Below are positions 33,784 through 45,502 of a stretch of 64,000 nucleotides of DNA, piece by piece. Made by a program: the position numbers and the translations under genes. This DNA comes from Diatrype stigma (Eukaryota > Ascomycota > Sordariomycetes > Xylariales > Diatrypaceae). Under the pieces are notes generated by a model that did not search any database, had not been told where the DNA came from, and saw only the letters and a program-made list of their open reading frames with translations. The stretch is from positions 186,001-250,000 of the forward strand of contig JAKJXP020000018.1 of assembly GCA_022225965.2 (NCBI GenBank), written 5' to 3'. How positions within the stretch are numbered: position 1 is the stretch's first letter; the number at the start of each line of letters is the position of its first letter.

Positions 33784-35529
33784 GGTGGTGGTGGTGGTGG
33801 TAGCGGGTTGGAGATTGATGGATTCGGAGTGCAAAGGGAAGACGAGTTGAGTAGATGGTTTGAATTTAGCGGTTGCTTGTGTAGAAGCGATGCTGAACAG
33901 GAAAACTTGGACTCACTGTCGCGGCCGTCGGCCGTACTTATACTTTGAGAGGCCATCTTCTGAATCTGTTTAGAATCACGGACTTCGGGCATCTAAACAG
34001 CAAGAACTGAATTTCATGTCCTGCTGCCTGTAGAAGCGAGAAAAGGACGAAAAATGCAGGTGAGACGTAGACTGTGCCACGGTGAGCCCAGAGATCAGCA
34101 CGAACAACAGATGATCTCCTCGCACACGCTTACGCCGAGAGCTGCACAGTTTTTTTGTTGACGAAATGTATGATCACGATCGTCGCGAGAGAGTTGGATC
34201 TGGCGATCAGGCAGTCCGAGAATAGTGCAGCTTTGTGTGCCAGCTACTCGGGCGTCCTGTGTTCGTGGTGTCGTTGCTGCCTGCAGGTGCCTGTACGCGC
34301 AACGCGTAGATGCACCTGGTACATGGCAGAAAGCAGACGGCAGACGGCAGGGTGAAAATGAAGATCAGTGAAGACGAGTGTTTGCAACGCAGGTGAGGCT
34401 GTGAGAAGATCGTCCAGAAAGGATGATTCCTTTGAGTTGATGTCGGTCCCGAAGCTCCCGACGCCCGTAGGTAATGAACTTCCAGTCGCCGAGCCGCGTT
34501 GTTGGAGGCAGGGAGGGTGCGGAGTTGGAAGGAAGCAAATGCATATGCTTGTGATGTCAGCCAAGCGGGAGAGCCTCCGTCGCCAAGACTATCTCCTGTC
34601 AGAGTCAGCCCTATGCAGGGGCTTTTTCTTTTCTGGGGTAATGTAACTATTTAGCTTGAACCAGTTAGCAGCTTGGAATACACAACTCCTTGTCATATCG
34701 CCATCGAACGGGTTTTGGTAGTTGGGTATATGAGTAGTGGCAGTAACTCTGGTCGTTGTGACCCTTTACTAATGTTATGACATACCGTTTTGACTTTTTG
34801 AACCCCGAACAACTAACATACAATCCCGCAGGGTGCTATAAGGCTTGTCCCCCAGCTTTCTGTGGAACATTTGCTGCTTTTAATAGTAACGCTATACCTT
34901 CGGAAGATATGATCGCCTTGATACTTTTGCCCGGATTTCAAGAACTATGTACGGAAAGAAACTTCATGCCGACCCCGGAAAGAATGTGTCAGAAACCATC
35001 CTGCTTTGCACTTCGGTAGTAGCAAACTACTGGTCTACGTATAGGTGAACGAGGCTATGGCACACCCCAGCGTCTGGGAGTGCAGCAAAGCCATGAGAAT
35101 CGGCAGTATATCCGTGCGCCCCTTCCCCGAAAGGGGTAAAGGGGTCACGGATATCCACATCTTCGGGCACACGTAGTTTCTCTTCCCGTGCCAGCTTACT
35201 CCAATTGATCTTCGCGAACTCATCACCGCCATTCCTCACTTTCTGGCGTTGAGCCGTTCCTTTACCCATTGGGGGATGGATGGGGAGCGCGAATCAGAGC
35301 AACCATGATCGAGCACAAGGGCCACAAAGAAACTAGAAGTGAAAGAGAATCCCCGGCAGACTGCCCATGCCGTTGGATTATCCTCAATCAAACAGGTCGG
35401 GGCTCGACGAAGAAGGGTGATTTCTCGGAGGGCAGCTTGTTTGTCGCCTACAGCAGACTTTCTGCTGGCATTGAAAGGCTATTATCAGGTAGCCTCATCC
35501 TATCCGAGCTCTCAGATAAGCCCAGATGC
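33784..35529. other. Intergenic, 1.7 kb
   Basis: Upstream of the small secreted-protein gene and downstream of the HET gene. Apart from the doubtful small frame at 35027-35269 nothing is supported. Confidence 0.45.
35027..35269 (-). CDS. Doubtful small ORF (80 aa)
   Basis: Starts MGKGTAQRQKVRNGGDEF, is rich in charged residues, and its middle (KLAREEKLRVPEDVDIRDP) looks protein-like rather than random. It sits 260 nt beyond the stop of the HET gene on the same strand. There is no signal peptide and no family recognised. It may be a small gene, an exon, or chance. Confidence 0.2.
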   Translation of the reverse strand: MGKGTAQRQKVRNGGDEFAKINWSKLAREEKLRVPEDVDIRDPFTPFGEGAHGYTADSHGFAALPDAGVCHSLVHLYVDQ

Positions 35530-37725
35530 CTAGAGACACAGTATACGCTTCGTTTGGGCTTTCCCAGAGTGTATATATGAATCAAAGACCTCCATCTTAT
35601 GTTCGGGAATACTTCCCATGCCGACACGGACGTAGTGCTGTCTCTCCCGTCGGAGAAGCAATAGCTCCTGGTCCCACCACATGACGGAAATTGCGCGGGC
35701 GATAGGAACACAGGTGATATTCATGCCTGCTTCTAAGAGCATCGTGTCAAGTCGCAATTTGATGTTCGCTGCATTTCCGTCCGGGTAGACCAGCTGCTTT
35801 GTGTTATCATCTGGTCCTTCGGTCAGTAGTAGCTCTACCATTGCCGCTTCAATTTCAAGGGCTGAATTGTTTCCGCTGTCTGCATTGTTTACGATACAGA
35901 TGGACACCTCAGGGAGCGGTTCGCAAAGCGCTGGCCAAGTGATGGGCCACAGGTCCAACCATGACCAGGATGGAAATAGACCATTGGGAGCCTGATCAGC
36001 TGGGAGTTTGACACCTTCTGCGTCCGTCTCTTTTATATCCAAATACCATATAACCTCTGCATGGAGGTTGTTTCTCATAAGTCCATCACCATCGACCCCA
36101 CCAATAACATCATTCATCATTTTGGCAGTTCCTGAAATCGCTCGCCTCCTATCGATGTAATAAGACAATGATCGTGTTGAGTAGGCCGTACGGATAGTGT
36201 TCCACCGTGCCAGCAACCACCCATCGTCTGCTACAGCGTCGGGAGATATAGAGTCTGGGGAAAGCTTCTCCTGTCTCTGGCGCTTTCGAACGGCGTACCG
36301 GAAGTGGTGTGGGTTGTACATATCCGTGTTTGCGAAGCTGGGGTAGCCACGTTCTTGGTATGATGCATTCTTTCCATACCAGAACACCATGCGGTCCAGG
36401 TTGAACTCGAGTGTTCGAGTCGATAGGATTTGCTCCTGGAAAGTCCATCCACGCCACATATAGTATCGTTTGTCTGCGAGTGTTCCTGATTGTTCCTCGA
36501 ACCGCTCCTCCCCGGGCCCCAGGTCCCAAACGCCCACACTGATCTCGTCGTTTACGACCTGTTCAGCATCCGATCCTCCAACGCGGCTGCGAGGTGCAGA
36601 TACTCCGTGCAAACCGCTATCCGAGGAGCTGCTGCTGCGCGCTGCAATTGTTATTACTGCTAAGCCGTAAATGGCGTTCATCTGTGCCAATTGGCGACTG
36701 AGGTCTTCGTCTGAGTCCTGGACGATGCACAATGCATCCACCCAGAGGAATCGATGGCCCAATGCCTTGGTTACTTGTATCGCATCTTCGATAGTTCGCG
36801 GTAATCTTTCGTCTGATGGCGCATTGGCCTTTGGGAGGTGCGCTCTGAACAAGCCCAGATTGCTGGATAGCGTTCGAAGCTGGTAGTCTTGTCCCCAAAC
36901 ATAACTCAACGCGACATACTCAAGGGGCGTGCCGCAAAAGATCTCATCTAGCTGGACGAGCCGCCACAACTTTACGTCAATGAATCGCGTCATAGGATGC
37001 AGCGTCTCATTCTCGGGTGTCCCTGAAACGATAGAGTGGCAGTCTGGGTGCCTATGAACACACTCCAGGGCCCAGAGCCGTGCCAGCGCTAGGTCGGCCC
37101 ATGGAGAGAATGCCCCGTGAGCGGGAACATCCGCTGATCCGTAGCGACTTGCATCTGAGTTTCTAGGGTTGCTGAGGTTGGTGGAGTGTCGGTTGCGAAG
37201 GAAAAGTTGCGAGGTTCCAGGGTTTCCAAACCAGGTATCACTGACGTGTGCTTCGAAAACAAGGACATCGTCGAGCCAATGGAACGTGGATGGGTTCTCG
37301 AGCCATTTCAGTATCTCGATGCTTATGGCTCGCGGACGGTTGGTGTTCTGGGGGGTCGTGTTGGGCTTTTCCACCAGTCTCTCTCGCCTGAACTTCAGGT
37401 GTTCGGCATACAAGCCCTGGACCAGCTGGCAGAGGTTGCAACCAAGCTGGTTTGGTACATACACAGCACTGAAGTATAATATCTCGCCTGGTCGGATGCT
37501 TGAAAGCCTCAACCGTGAGCATGAAGCACACAGTCTTTTAGCAAGAGAGGTGTTGCTCTCCTGTCGTCTCTCAGGTTCGATTTGGAGAGAGACATGGTTG
37601 TACTCCTCATCAGTACTAATTCTAATACAACACGCAACCTCAACTATCTTCGAAATCGCCTTCTTGATTACTAATGGGAAGTCAGTTCTGTTGCGCTTCT
37701 GATGGGAGTTCAACTCCTTATTCAT
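35530..37725 (-). CDS. Heterokaryon incompatibility (HET) domain protein
   Basis: Single-exon gene of 731 aa. The HET domain is clear: LEYVALSYVWG at about 270-280, RTIEDAIQVTKALGHRFLWV with DALCIVQDSDED at about 305-332, MNAIYGLAVITIAA, and the downstream RGWTFQEQILSTRTLEF at about 422-438. HET domains trigger programmed cell death when unlike strains fuse; some are TIR-like enzymes. Here the HET domain stands alone: no NACHT, NB-ARC, ankyrin or WD repeats are present. The N-terminus holds a CSRLRLSSIRPGE segment and a CNLCQLV pair of cysteines, typical of the pre-HET region of this class. Codon use is less GC-biased than in neighbours. The specific role (incompatibility or defence) is unknown. 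Confidence 0.9.
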   Translation of the reverse strand: MNKELNSHQKRNRTDFPLVIKKAISKIVEVACCIRISTDEEYNHVSLQIEPERRQESNTSLAKRLCASCSRLRLSSIRPGEILYFSAVYVPNQLGCNLCQLVQGLYAEHLKFRRERLVEKPNTTPQNTNRPRAISIEILKWLENPSTFHWLDDVLVFEAHVSDTWFGNPGTSQLFLRNRHSTNLSNPRNSDASRYGSADVPAHGAFSPWADLALARLWALECVHRHPDCHSIVSGTPENETLHPMTRFIDVKLWRLVQLDEIFCGTPLEYVALSYVWGQDYQLRTLSSNLGLFRAHLPKANAPSDERLPRTIEDAIQVTKALGHRFLWVDALCIVQDSDEDLSRQLAQMNAIYGLAVITIAARSSSSSDSGLHGVSAPRSRVGGSDAEQVVNDEISVGVWDLGPGEERFEEQSGTLADKRYYMWRGWTFQEQILSTRTLEFNLDRMVFWYGKNASYQERGYPSFANTDMYNPHHFRYAVRKRQRQEKLSPDSISPDAVADDGWLLARWNTIRTAYSTRSLSYYIDRRRAISGTAKMMNDVIGGVDGDGLMRNNLHAEVIWYLDIKETDAEGVKLPADQAPNGLFPSWSWLDLWPITWPALCEPLPEVSICIVNNADSGNNSALEIEAAMVELLLTEGPDDNTKQLVYPDGNAANIKLRLDTMLLEAGMNITCVPIARAISVMWWDQELLLLRRERQHYVRVGMGSIPEHKMEVFDSYIHSGKAQTKRILCL

Positions 37726-38719
37726 TGTAAGAGGCCCTGAATATTATACATCAAAGTAATTCATAAGGGGGGCATAGATATGTTCCAGTTATGAGATCTT
37801 TACAGCTAGAGAGTTAATGGCAATATGGAATCTTTAGTATCTTTTTTTCACATAACATGGCCCAGCACGAGTTATTCGGTAAGCGATTGGGTAGCGTTGG
37901 GCATTGTGTATGACGTGGGGGGCATCTGCGTGCTAAGTACAGCTGTACATATTTTCGACATATGTGGCTACCCCTTAACTCCTCCTTTCCTTCTATCTAG
38001 TGTGTGCTTGGTCACTTTTGCCACTTCCCTCTGCGGGACAGCATACGCCAACTAGGTGTTGTATAGATCTATGATATGTATTTTTCGCCTCTAAACGCCT
38101 TGTCTGTCATATAATTAGACGAGAAGCCGAAATACAGCTCGAACTACCCTTGCATTGCCGATGTTACGGTACAAGGACTGCAAGAATGCGATCTATTCTA
38201 AATTCCACGAATACTAGATCAAGGAAATACAGCAGTGCCTGATGCCCACATATGGTGATTGTGGGCAGCATGCCAATTGGGGTTGTCCCCAAGCCAGGCC
38301 ATGTCATCCCCGTTCGCTATAGTCCTGGATTGCGGGGGAGGGGGGTTCACATCCCACTAACAAGCGTATGAGAGGCGTATAGAAGATATAGGTGTTTGAA
38401 CTTGGAAAACTCACCCACATGCATCAATATGCCATTAGCTGCAGTGTCTGTCTATATTTCACATGAAGCTGAAACCAGCCCCGGGTTGACGTAATCTGCC
38501 TTCGCTTTTTTTTTCCAGGCCCATCCTAAAGGGGCTCATAGCTTAGGAATCGTCAAATGCGATGGATGTGATGGGGTATGCGGGATCTGACTCGGGGCAT
38601 ACTTAACCGAGTGACGCGCCCTGCCATGTTAGATATGAAGGTGACCATCGACGGACAGCCCCCCGGGGCCAGACCTCCTCTCGTATGGACTTTCTCCAAG
38701 CGGATTCATTGCGGCCATC
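37726..38719. other. Divergent intergenic region
   Basis: Shared upstream region of the HET and sialidase-like genes, 994 bases, AT-richer than the genes. No promoter element can be assigned with confidence. Confidence 0.5.
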
Positions 38720-40183
38720 ATGAATCTAAGACTCTCACTTGCAATCCTGGGTGCCTCCGTCTTATATGAATATGGGGCGCAAGCCAGCAGCAGCAGCAGC
38801 AGCCGACCGCCGCCCGCGCCGTTGGACAGCTACTGGCAGGTCTCGCCGCCGTTGAACTACTCGGACCCCCTGTACGCCGGATGGCCGCAGCTCGCCGTTG
38901 ACCGGGAGGTGCTCGTGCACCGCGGGACCGACGTGGCGCGGACCTACGCGCACCACCCGGCGCTGCACTACGACGGGCAGCACGGCCGGCTCTACCTGCA
39001 GTACTCGTCGGCGCCGATCGACGAGGACGCGACGGGCCAGGAGTCGTGGCTGTCGACGTCCACCGACGGCGGCCGCACGTGGTCGGCGGGCGTCTCCATC
39101 CTGCCCACGGCCCTGCTGCCCAACCAGACGGGCGTCGGCCCGGCCAACTACACGTACTGGTGCGACCGGCGCGTCTACCAGCGGGCCCTGCACCCCTCGG
39201 CGTGGGTCCCCGTCCCCGTCGTCGGCGGCGACGACGATGACACCACGCTGTACGCCGTCTCGCAGACCACGATCCGGTACTGCTGGGGCGAGGGCGACCA
39301 GGGGACCAAGGCGGCGGGCCGCGTGGCGCGCGCGATCGACCGGCGCGACGGCCGGCCGGTCGGCGACCCCTGCTGGGCGTCGCGGAACGAGTGGACCGAC
39401 GCCGTCGGGTTCCCGGAGACGGTCTACGGGACGCGGTACGGCATGCGGCCGTGCCGGCACGCGCGCCAGATCGAGGCGTACCTGAGCGAGCCGGCGACGG
39501 TGCCGGCCTGGGAGTCGTGGCTCTACGCCACCGCGCTGTACGCGGCCGACGACGCGCACGACGTGCAGGAGCCGACGAACGCCGTCTGGTTCCCCTCCAA
39601 CGATAGCGATAGCAGTACCCATAGCCGTAGCAACGATGGTGGTGGTGGGGGCGGCGGCGGCGGCTACTGGGAGCGATTCTGGCGCGACATCTCGGGGTCC
39701 GACATCGCGAGCCACGCGGTGTGGGTGGAGCGCACGGCGGAGCGAGGCGGGGACGACTGGTACCCGAAGGTGAAGGCGCAGCACGGGAACCAGATCTTCC
39801 GGACCAACATTCCCGACGCGGGCAGCAAGCAGCACTTCGGGCGGCTGCTGCGGCCGGGTGGCCGCAGCGGTGGTGACCGCTTCCTGATCCACAACCCGCG
39901 GAACAACTCCGAGAAGCTGCGCCAGCCGCTGACGATCGCGACGTCGCGGGGCAGCGGCGGCGCTGATGACGGCGATGGTGGTGGGGGGTGGTCGCCGTAC
40001 AGGGGCATCGGCGTGCTGAGGACGGGGGCGAACACGACCATCGCCCCGGACACGCGGGGGCTCAAGCGCCTGATGTTCAGCTACCCCACGGCGGTCGTGG
40101 TCGGGGGGAAGCTGGTCGTCGCGTATAGTGAGAACAAGGAGAATATATGGGTTAGCATTGTAGACATCAAAAATCTTCCGTAG
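38720..40183 (+). CDS. Secreted sialidase-superfamily (BNR repeat) protein
   Basis: Single exon, 487 aa. A signal peptide spans about residues 1-22 (MNLRLSLAILGASVLYEYGA). An Asp box (STDGGRTWS) lies at about 113-121. The C-terminal part has NIPDAGSKQHFGRL, FLIHNPRN, PLTIATSRGSGG and FSYPTAVVVGGKLVVAYS, wording typical of six-bladed sialidase-like propellers, ending with ENKENIWVSIV. It probably acts on extracellular glycans; true sialidase activity is not established because the Arg triad cannot be placed with confidence. Two low-complexity inserts (poly-Ser near residue 25, Gly run near 310) interrupt loops. GC and GC3 are extremely high compared with the flanks. Confidence 0.75.
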   Translation: MNLRLSLAILGASVLYEYGAQASSSSSSRPPPAPLDSYWQVSPPLNYSDPLYAGWPQLAVDREVLVHRGTDVARTYAHHPALHYDGQHGRLYLQYSSAPIDEDATGQESWLSTSTDGGRTWSAGVSILPTALLPNQTGVGPANYTYWCDRRVYQRALHPSAWVPVPVVGGDDDDTTLYAVSQTTIRYCWGEGDQGTKAAGRVARAIDRRDGRPVGDPCWASRNEWTDAVGFPETVYGTRYGMRPCRHARQIEAYLSEPATVPAWESWLYATALYAADDAHDVQEPTNAVWFPSNDSDSSTHSRSNDGGGGGGGGGYWERFWRDISGSDIASHAVWVERTAERGGDDWYPKVKAQHGNQIFRTNIPDAGSKQHFGRLLRPGGRSGGDRFLIHNPRNNSEKLRQPLTIATSRGSGGADDGDGGGGWSPYRGIGVLRTGANTTIAPDTRGLKRLMFSYPTAVVVGGKLVVAYSENKENIWVSIVDIKNLP

Positions 40184-40574
40184 GAAATAATAATGGAAAA
40201 GGGGGTTGGAGCTGGTTAGCGGCCCCCAACTAAGGGATGTCAAGCGAAAGCTGGATATGTGATTCTACTCTCATTTTTTATCGTTGCCTATTCTTCCGAT
40301 TGCCCCTTGCTACTGTGTTTACACTATGTAAGAAAAAATCTGCTTGGTATGCAATGACAATATGTACTACCAATTTAGATGACGGAACTCCAGACTTCCA
40401 ACCACCCCCGCTTGATGAGAAAAGGGGCCACCCCCATGATGTGTCTGTCTGTTTCTTTGTATTCATTCAGTCGCTCTGCTCGCTCGCTCAACCCCGCAAC
40501 AAGTTAACCAGAAATAACCATCTTCTTCACCTCAGCTCGCTAACTAACGGTATTTACTTTGTCTTACTCTCTCA
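40184..40574. other. Convergent 3' flank, 391 bases
   Basis: Between the stop codons of the sialidase-like and ceramidase genes. Pyrimidine-rich; nothing else seen. Confidence 0.5.
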
Positions 40575-42999
40575 TCAATCTAAAAGTTCAAACTCCCCGC
40601 TTACGCCCTCGAACGACGAGATCCTCCCCGAGAAGCTCTTCGAATCGCCGAGGTACCTGAACCGGTACGTGCCGGGCTCTGCCCAGGGATCCGTGTCCGT
40701 CTCCCAGGCGATCTCGACCTCGCTCGTGGCCAGGAGCTCCGACACCCTTCGCCAGCGGAACACGAGGTGCCAGTCGCTGTCGTTTCGGACGGTGCGCCAC
40801 TGCCTCCTTATCTTCTTTACTTTCTTATGGTGCGCGTTCTTTATCGTCGAATCCTCCTCATACTCTTCATTGCCAATGAGCTTCTCCAGTACGGCGTAGC
40901 TGCCCTCCAGCTGGAGGTCGTTTCGGGGGTTGGCGCCGACGAATGCCGCAGTTGGCGTCTCACCCCGGCGATAGGGGCCATCGACGTCGCGCACGACGTC
41001 GCCAAAGTTCTTGAAGAGCGGTGGCGCGTCGTGGACAACAGAGGGGATGAAGCTCAGGCTTCGGTTGCTGTTGTCGGGTGGCTCGGGCCCCCGTGGCGGC
41101 CGGCTGCTAACCGAGCTCAGGTAGGGGACCCACGACAGCGTGACGTTGATGTAGGCGGCCAACGTGTGTGGCCCGTACAGCGTGCTAGCTCCTTCATAGC
41201 GTTGGATTCTGAAGATCGACGACGTGTTTGTTAGCATTGAGCCCATAAGCAAGCCCTAACGATGCAATGTATACCATGTAGACTTACGTATATTCTTCTT
41301 CAGTGGTTATATAATGCGTGTAGCTGTTGGCAGGGCCGCCGAGAACTACGATGGGTGAGGCAGACTCGGGCTCCTGAGAGAACGAAGTCGCAACTGCATC
41401 GTGGACGGCGTTCTTCCACCGTCGTCCCGCCATGGTGGTCGCTTCGCCTGGACTGACAATAATGACTAGCTGGCCAACGCGGAAAACTTGGACGTCGACT
41501 ACGTTCGGGGTCCACAGGTATGGACTTGTCATCTCGCCCACATCGAGCAGTATGGGTTTGGGACCATGGCACACCTTCTGTGCTTCAGTCGGTGCCTTGA
41601 GCATACCAGACACTACACGCCATACCGGTGAAGTAGTGTTAGGTCCCCCATCGTGTTGAGTAAAATCAAAAGCACCGGGCCCGTCAGAAGTGCCTGCAGC
41701 AAAAGAGTAGCCTAGTGCAGCGGGACAAGTCTCAACTTCTGTCCCATTTGGTAGTCCAAAACGATAATTGGACATGTTATGAAACGTATGGAATGACTTC
41801 ACCATCCGTCCATGGACCGGGCTGGGCGACTGGTTCAACTGCTCATAGAGGCGCTTTGCCGGTTCGAACTGGCGCTTGCCGATCTCAAAGCAAGAAGATG
41901 TACCTTCATCGCTCGTCCTGAAAAAGGGTCCGCGAGCGTGACATTGTTGAGACTTGCCATCGCTACACGTGCTGTTCTCGAAGCTGCACATCTGCCCTGT
42001 CCCATCTTCGCACCAAGCTCCAAGAACATTTGGGCTAGTATCGCCAACGCTGGCTTGAGAGAAACCCGCCACAAACCCCTCAGCAGCTGTGTCATCTTGG
42101 ATCATGCTTTTCTCGAATAGATAAGCGGCAACACCCTTGTTATCACCTGAAATCAAGGTGTTGTTGCCCAAGACAGAAGTCCCATGGGTTGGGAACCAGG
42201 TTAGAACGCCGATGCTCTTGCCGTCTGAAGCTCTTGAGAACTTGAGCAAGGTTAGGTCTTTCTCAACTGACCCATCGTCCTCAGCACTAGCATTATACTT
42301 CGCACGCTCCTCCTCGGGGTTTGCGAGGTAGGCATAAAGACTTCGGTTGATGTTGGCCCCAAAGACCTTGGTAGATCCGATGCTTAGGTGCCCAGGTGCG
42401 AGGCTCTCATGGGCTCGACGAATAGAGAGAAGAGCGCCGTTGACAATGGCTTTGTAACTCTGCTGGTCGAAGCCTTTGCTGGTGATTTGGGGTAGGAGAT
42501 AGTTCAACCATGCACCCGGCCCAGAGTGTGAGTGCGTGCCCGTCACAGCAACGTTGTGATGACTGTAGTATGCGTAGTCGGCACCAAGTTGCTCCAGGCC
42601 AGACAAGATGCCATAGCGAACAGCCGTGTCACCAGACTGGGTATCAAGAACTAAGTATACTAATCTATCCGAAGGATTGGCGGGGTTTGCCACAATGAAG
42701 GCCCGCGAATATAGCCGTTGCCGTAGACCCGTGCCGATTTGGTTGGGGTCAGCATATCCCATCAAGTTGATCTCGACACAAGGTCCTGTGATATCGGCCT
42801 TTCCAACACCGAGCAAGTACTCGTCATCCGGCGACTGGAAGAACGGGATGCCGACCTTCCGATCGAAGTATCCGGCTACAGGATTCCACCTAAGCACGGA
42901 TAGTATAAGGAACGGGAATAGCAACACGGCGGCAACGGCTAGGCGCAGCGACCGGGTGGTGAAAGCCCTCTGGGGCACAGCCCCTTGTGCTTTTTCCAT
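40575..42999 (-). CDS. Neutral/alkaline ceramidase
   Basis: Hydrolyses ceramide to sphingosine and fatty acid, at the membrane or secreted. Two exons, 42999-41288 and 41208-40575, 781 aa; the 79-nt intron has branch GCTAAC and acceptor TTCAG, and splicing gives EEYTIQRYEGASTLYGPHTL, a conserved segment. A signal-anchor helix lies at about residues 18-37. Family motifs are LGVGKADITGPCVEINLMGYA, GTHSHSGPGAWLNY at 154-167, FPTHGTS with a zinc-ligand His near 272, and GDTSPN at 319-324, which holds the catalytic Ser (322). The C-terminal domain is immunoglobulin-like, as usual. Length and order fit neutral ceramidases of fungi and animals. ORM at 10.7-11.6 kb works on the opposite end of the same pathway. 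Confidence 0.93.
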
Positions 43000-44110
43000 T
43001 CCGAGTGGGCGTAATGAAGCAAGTTAATCAAAACCAGCTATAACCATTCTACCGAACGGATGGCTAACTCATAAATATAACTGGAGCGAGGTGCCTTTTA
43101 ATTCTCGAGTTGAGGTCGTTCTTCGGAAAGGACGGAGATGCGATATCCCCGTGAATTTTCGTCAGGCACCCTCATGTGCGCCCAGGATTGTCTTGATGCT
43201 AGTGGTGACTCTTTCTAATTCGTTCCCCAATGCAGCACAGAAGTCATGACCTCGGATGCATCTATCAAGAGGAGTGGAAGGTAGTTGAAACCCGCCACCC
43301 TTTGCTCAGGGGAACTTGACTGGTCCAAGTATCACGACCACCAGCCGCGGGCTGCCAGCTGACCAAACTCCCTGCCACACTACGCTATGTGCTTTCACCA
43401 TGTCGTCATTGGTCGAATCAGCTAGCCCAAATAAGCTCCCGGGGGATGCATGCAGGGACCCCCTGTTGCTGCGTGCTGCGGGCTGCGTGCTACCTGTGAG
43501 TACCTATGTAGGTACCTACCTAGCTACTGTACATACAAGGATGTGGTTAAGGCAAGTGCTGACAGTCCATAAAAAGTATAAGTACCTACTTACGCAGGAT
43601 GATGACTACTTCAACTCATCACAGCAAGAACATGTCCTCAGAGGATAGATTAGTATACGTATAACCCCTGATATACAGCACCGGCATCGAGGTGTAAATG
43701 AAGATGTAATACTAGTAGGAGGGAGACTAATACTACTATTGAATGATAACCGGAATGTTCTCGGTATTCATACGTCGCAGTCCAGTAATAGTCATGTATG
43801 TATATACATACCCGGGACCTATTGCTAGGCTACTGCTGACAGGTGACAATCTATGCATGTATTGGGTAGGTGCTATGGATCATAGTAGGGTGACGATAAG
43901 GAAAACGTCCAGTTATGTACATAGCAACGCAATTGAGCGATCCATCTATAACCATCCATCCATCGTCAACTAGATAATTACATAGCCCTCAAGTCAAGTA
44001 CCTGACATTCAACACTACCTCCATCTTATATACCATCAACAACGAACCTCCACAGAACTAAGCGCTACACACGTCAAGGCTACTCTCCAGGAGAGCAGAA
44101 GCCGACCATC
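43000..44110. other. Divergent intergenic region
   Basis: Upstream of ceramidase (minus) and the SPF27-like gene (plus). It contains GTAGGTACCTACCTAGCTAC near 43508-43527. No gene seen. Confidence 0.5.
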
Positions 44111-44881
44111 ATGTCGTTCCGCACAACAGTCCACGAGTCCCTACCATGTAAGCAATCACTGCATCCTAACCAAGCCACACACACCTTGACCTCCTAAGAA
44201 CCACACACAACATGCGCCGACGACGACAACAATGGTAGACCAACTAACATCAACGCGCGCCAAACAGACATCGACGCGGAACCAACCCCCGCCGAGCGCA
44301 GCGCAGCCGAATCCCTAATCGCAGCCGAGCTCTCTTCATCCCCATCCCCATCTCCATCCACACCCACCCCCAACAACACCGCGCTCCCCCCCCTCCGCGA
44401 ACCGCGCTTCAGCGCCCTCATAACCAGCGAGCTCGCACGAATCGAGCAAAAGCAGCCCCTCCGCGCAATCGACACGTCGCGCTACGAAGACGTCACATCC
44501 ACCACCTCCGACACCACCACTTCCACCTCGCAGCAGCAGCAGCAGCTCAGCCGCGCCTACGCCATCGCGACGTACCTGTCGGGGCGGGAGACGCACCTGC
44601 GGCTGCTGGACGCGCACGGGCGCAACGCGTGGCTGGTGGGCAACTGGCAGGCCGAGGCGGTGGCCGCCGTCGCGGAGCGCGAGCTGGCCGCCGCCCGGCG
44701 CGAGGTCGACCGCGTCAGCGTGCGCCGCCGCCGCGCGCAGGAGGAGGCCGCCGGCGAGCTGCGCAGCCTGGAGGCCGCGTGGCGGCGCGGCGTCGGCCGC
44801 GTGCTGGAGGCGGAGGCCGCGGCCGAGGGGGTCCGGAGGGAGGTGCTGGCGCTGCAGAGGGAGAGGGGGGTTGGGGCTTGA
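44111..44881 (+). CDS. BCAS2/SPF27 (Cwf7) pre-mRNA splicing factor
   Basis: Subunit of the Prp19/NTC complex that activates the spliceosome. Two exons, 44111-44147 and 44268-44881, 216 aa. The tiny first exon (MSFRTTVHESLPY, the Tyr split by the intron) joins IDAEPTPAERSAAESLI, giving the SLPYID-xEP signature of the family. The intron is 120 nt with branch ACTAAC and acceptor ACAG. A central PRFSALITSELARIEQ and a C-terminal Ala/Arg/Glu-rich coiled coil (about 140-210) match SPF27. A frame starting within exon 2 alone would miss the conserved start. The stop lies only 28 nt before a G homopolymer next to the assembly gap. Confidence 0.88.
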
Positions 44882-44955
44882 AGCTTGAGGGGGTTGAGAG
44901 GGGAGACCAGGGGGGGGGGGGGGGGGGGGGTATTTAAAACAATATNNNNNNNNNN

Positions 44956-45008
<53 letters not shown>

Positions 45009-45502
45009 CTTGAGAACGATATGCACTGCTTTTCGTACCTGGTGATGGTGGTGATAGCCACATCGATAGATTGCTGTTGCAGCGCTTTGCCGGAGAAAAG
45101 TCTACTTCGTAGTAGGGCTACGCTTCATCATCCTTGGCGATAAGGTACGAGAACGCGACAAAACTGAGAGTCCTGTAAATGGACAGGAATCCATTTAATT
45201 CATGACACACCACATTAATGGAGCGGGGACAGCGGAATTTGGGCTCAAAAGGAGATGCCCAATGGAATTCTATATAGGTGGAAACAAGTACCAATGACGA
45301 TACTACTTCTAATTGCGGTATCTTGAACACTCGTAAAAACATGCTTATCTGACAACAAGCGAAGGTAATAACCATTAACGCCATTCTGGAGTCCCCAGGA
45401 AAACCGCCGCGCCCTTCCTTCTAGCTTTGTAGTCTTCTGGGTTTCCCGTTCTTACACGCCCAGTCCAATCCCGGCCCGTCCCTTCCATGTATGAGTTGAA
45501 AT
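44882..45502. other. Convergent flank containing the assembly gap
   Basis: Lies between the SPF27-like stop and the PKA-R stop. It holds a 21-nt G run, a 10-N gap and a 51-nt C run, and then about 490 bases of ordinary sequence with no supported gene. Confidence 0.6.
44910..45006. other. Assembly gap flanked by poly-G and poly-C
   Basis: G run 44910-44930, TATTTAAAACAATAT, N at 44946-44955, then C run 44956-45006. The mirror-image homopolymers on each side suggest the reads failed in a long G/C tract and that the join is artificial or uncertain. Confidence 0.9.

Noticed and set aside
38762..40243. 493-codon minus-strand frame opposite the sialidase-like gene
   Set aside because: A GC3 shadow; the plus strand has a signal peptide and Asp box.
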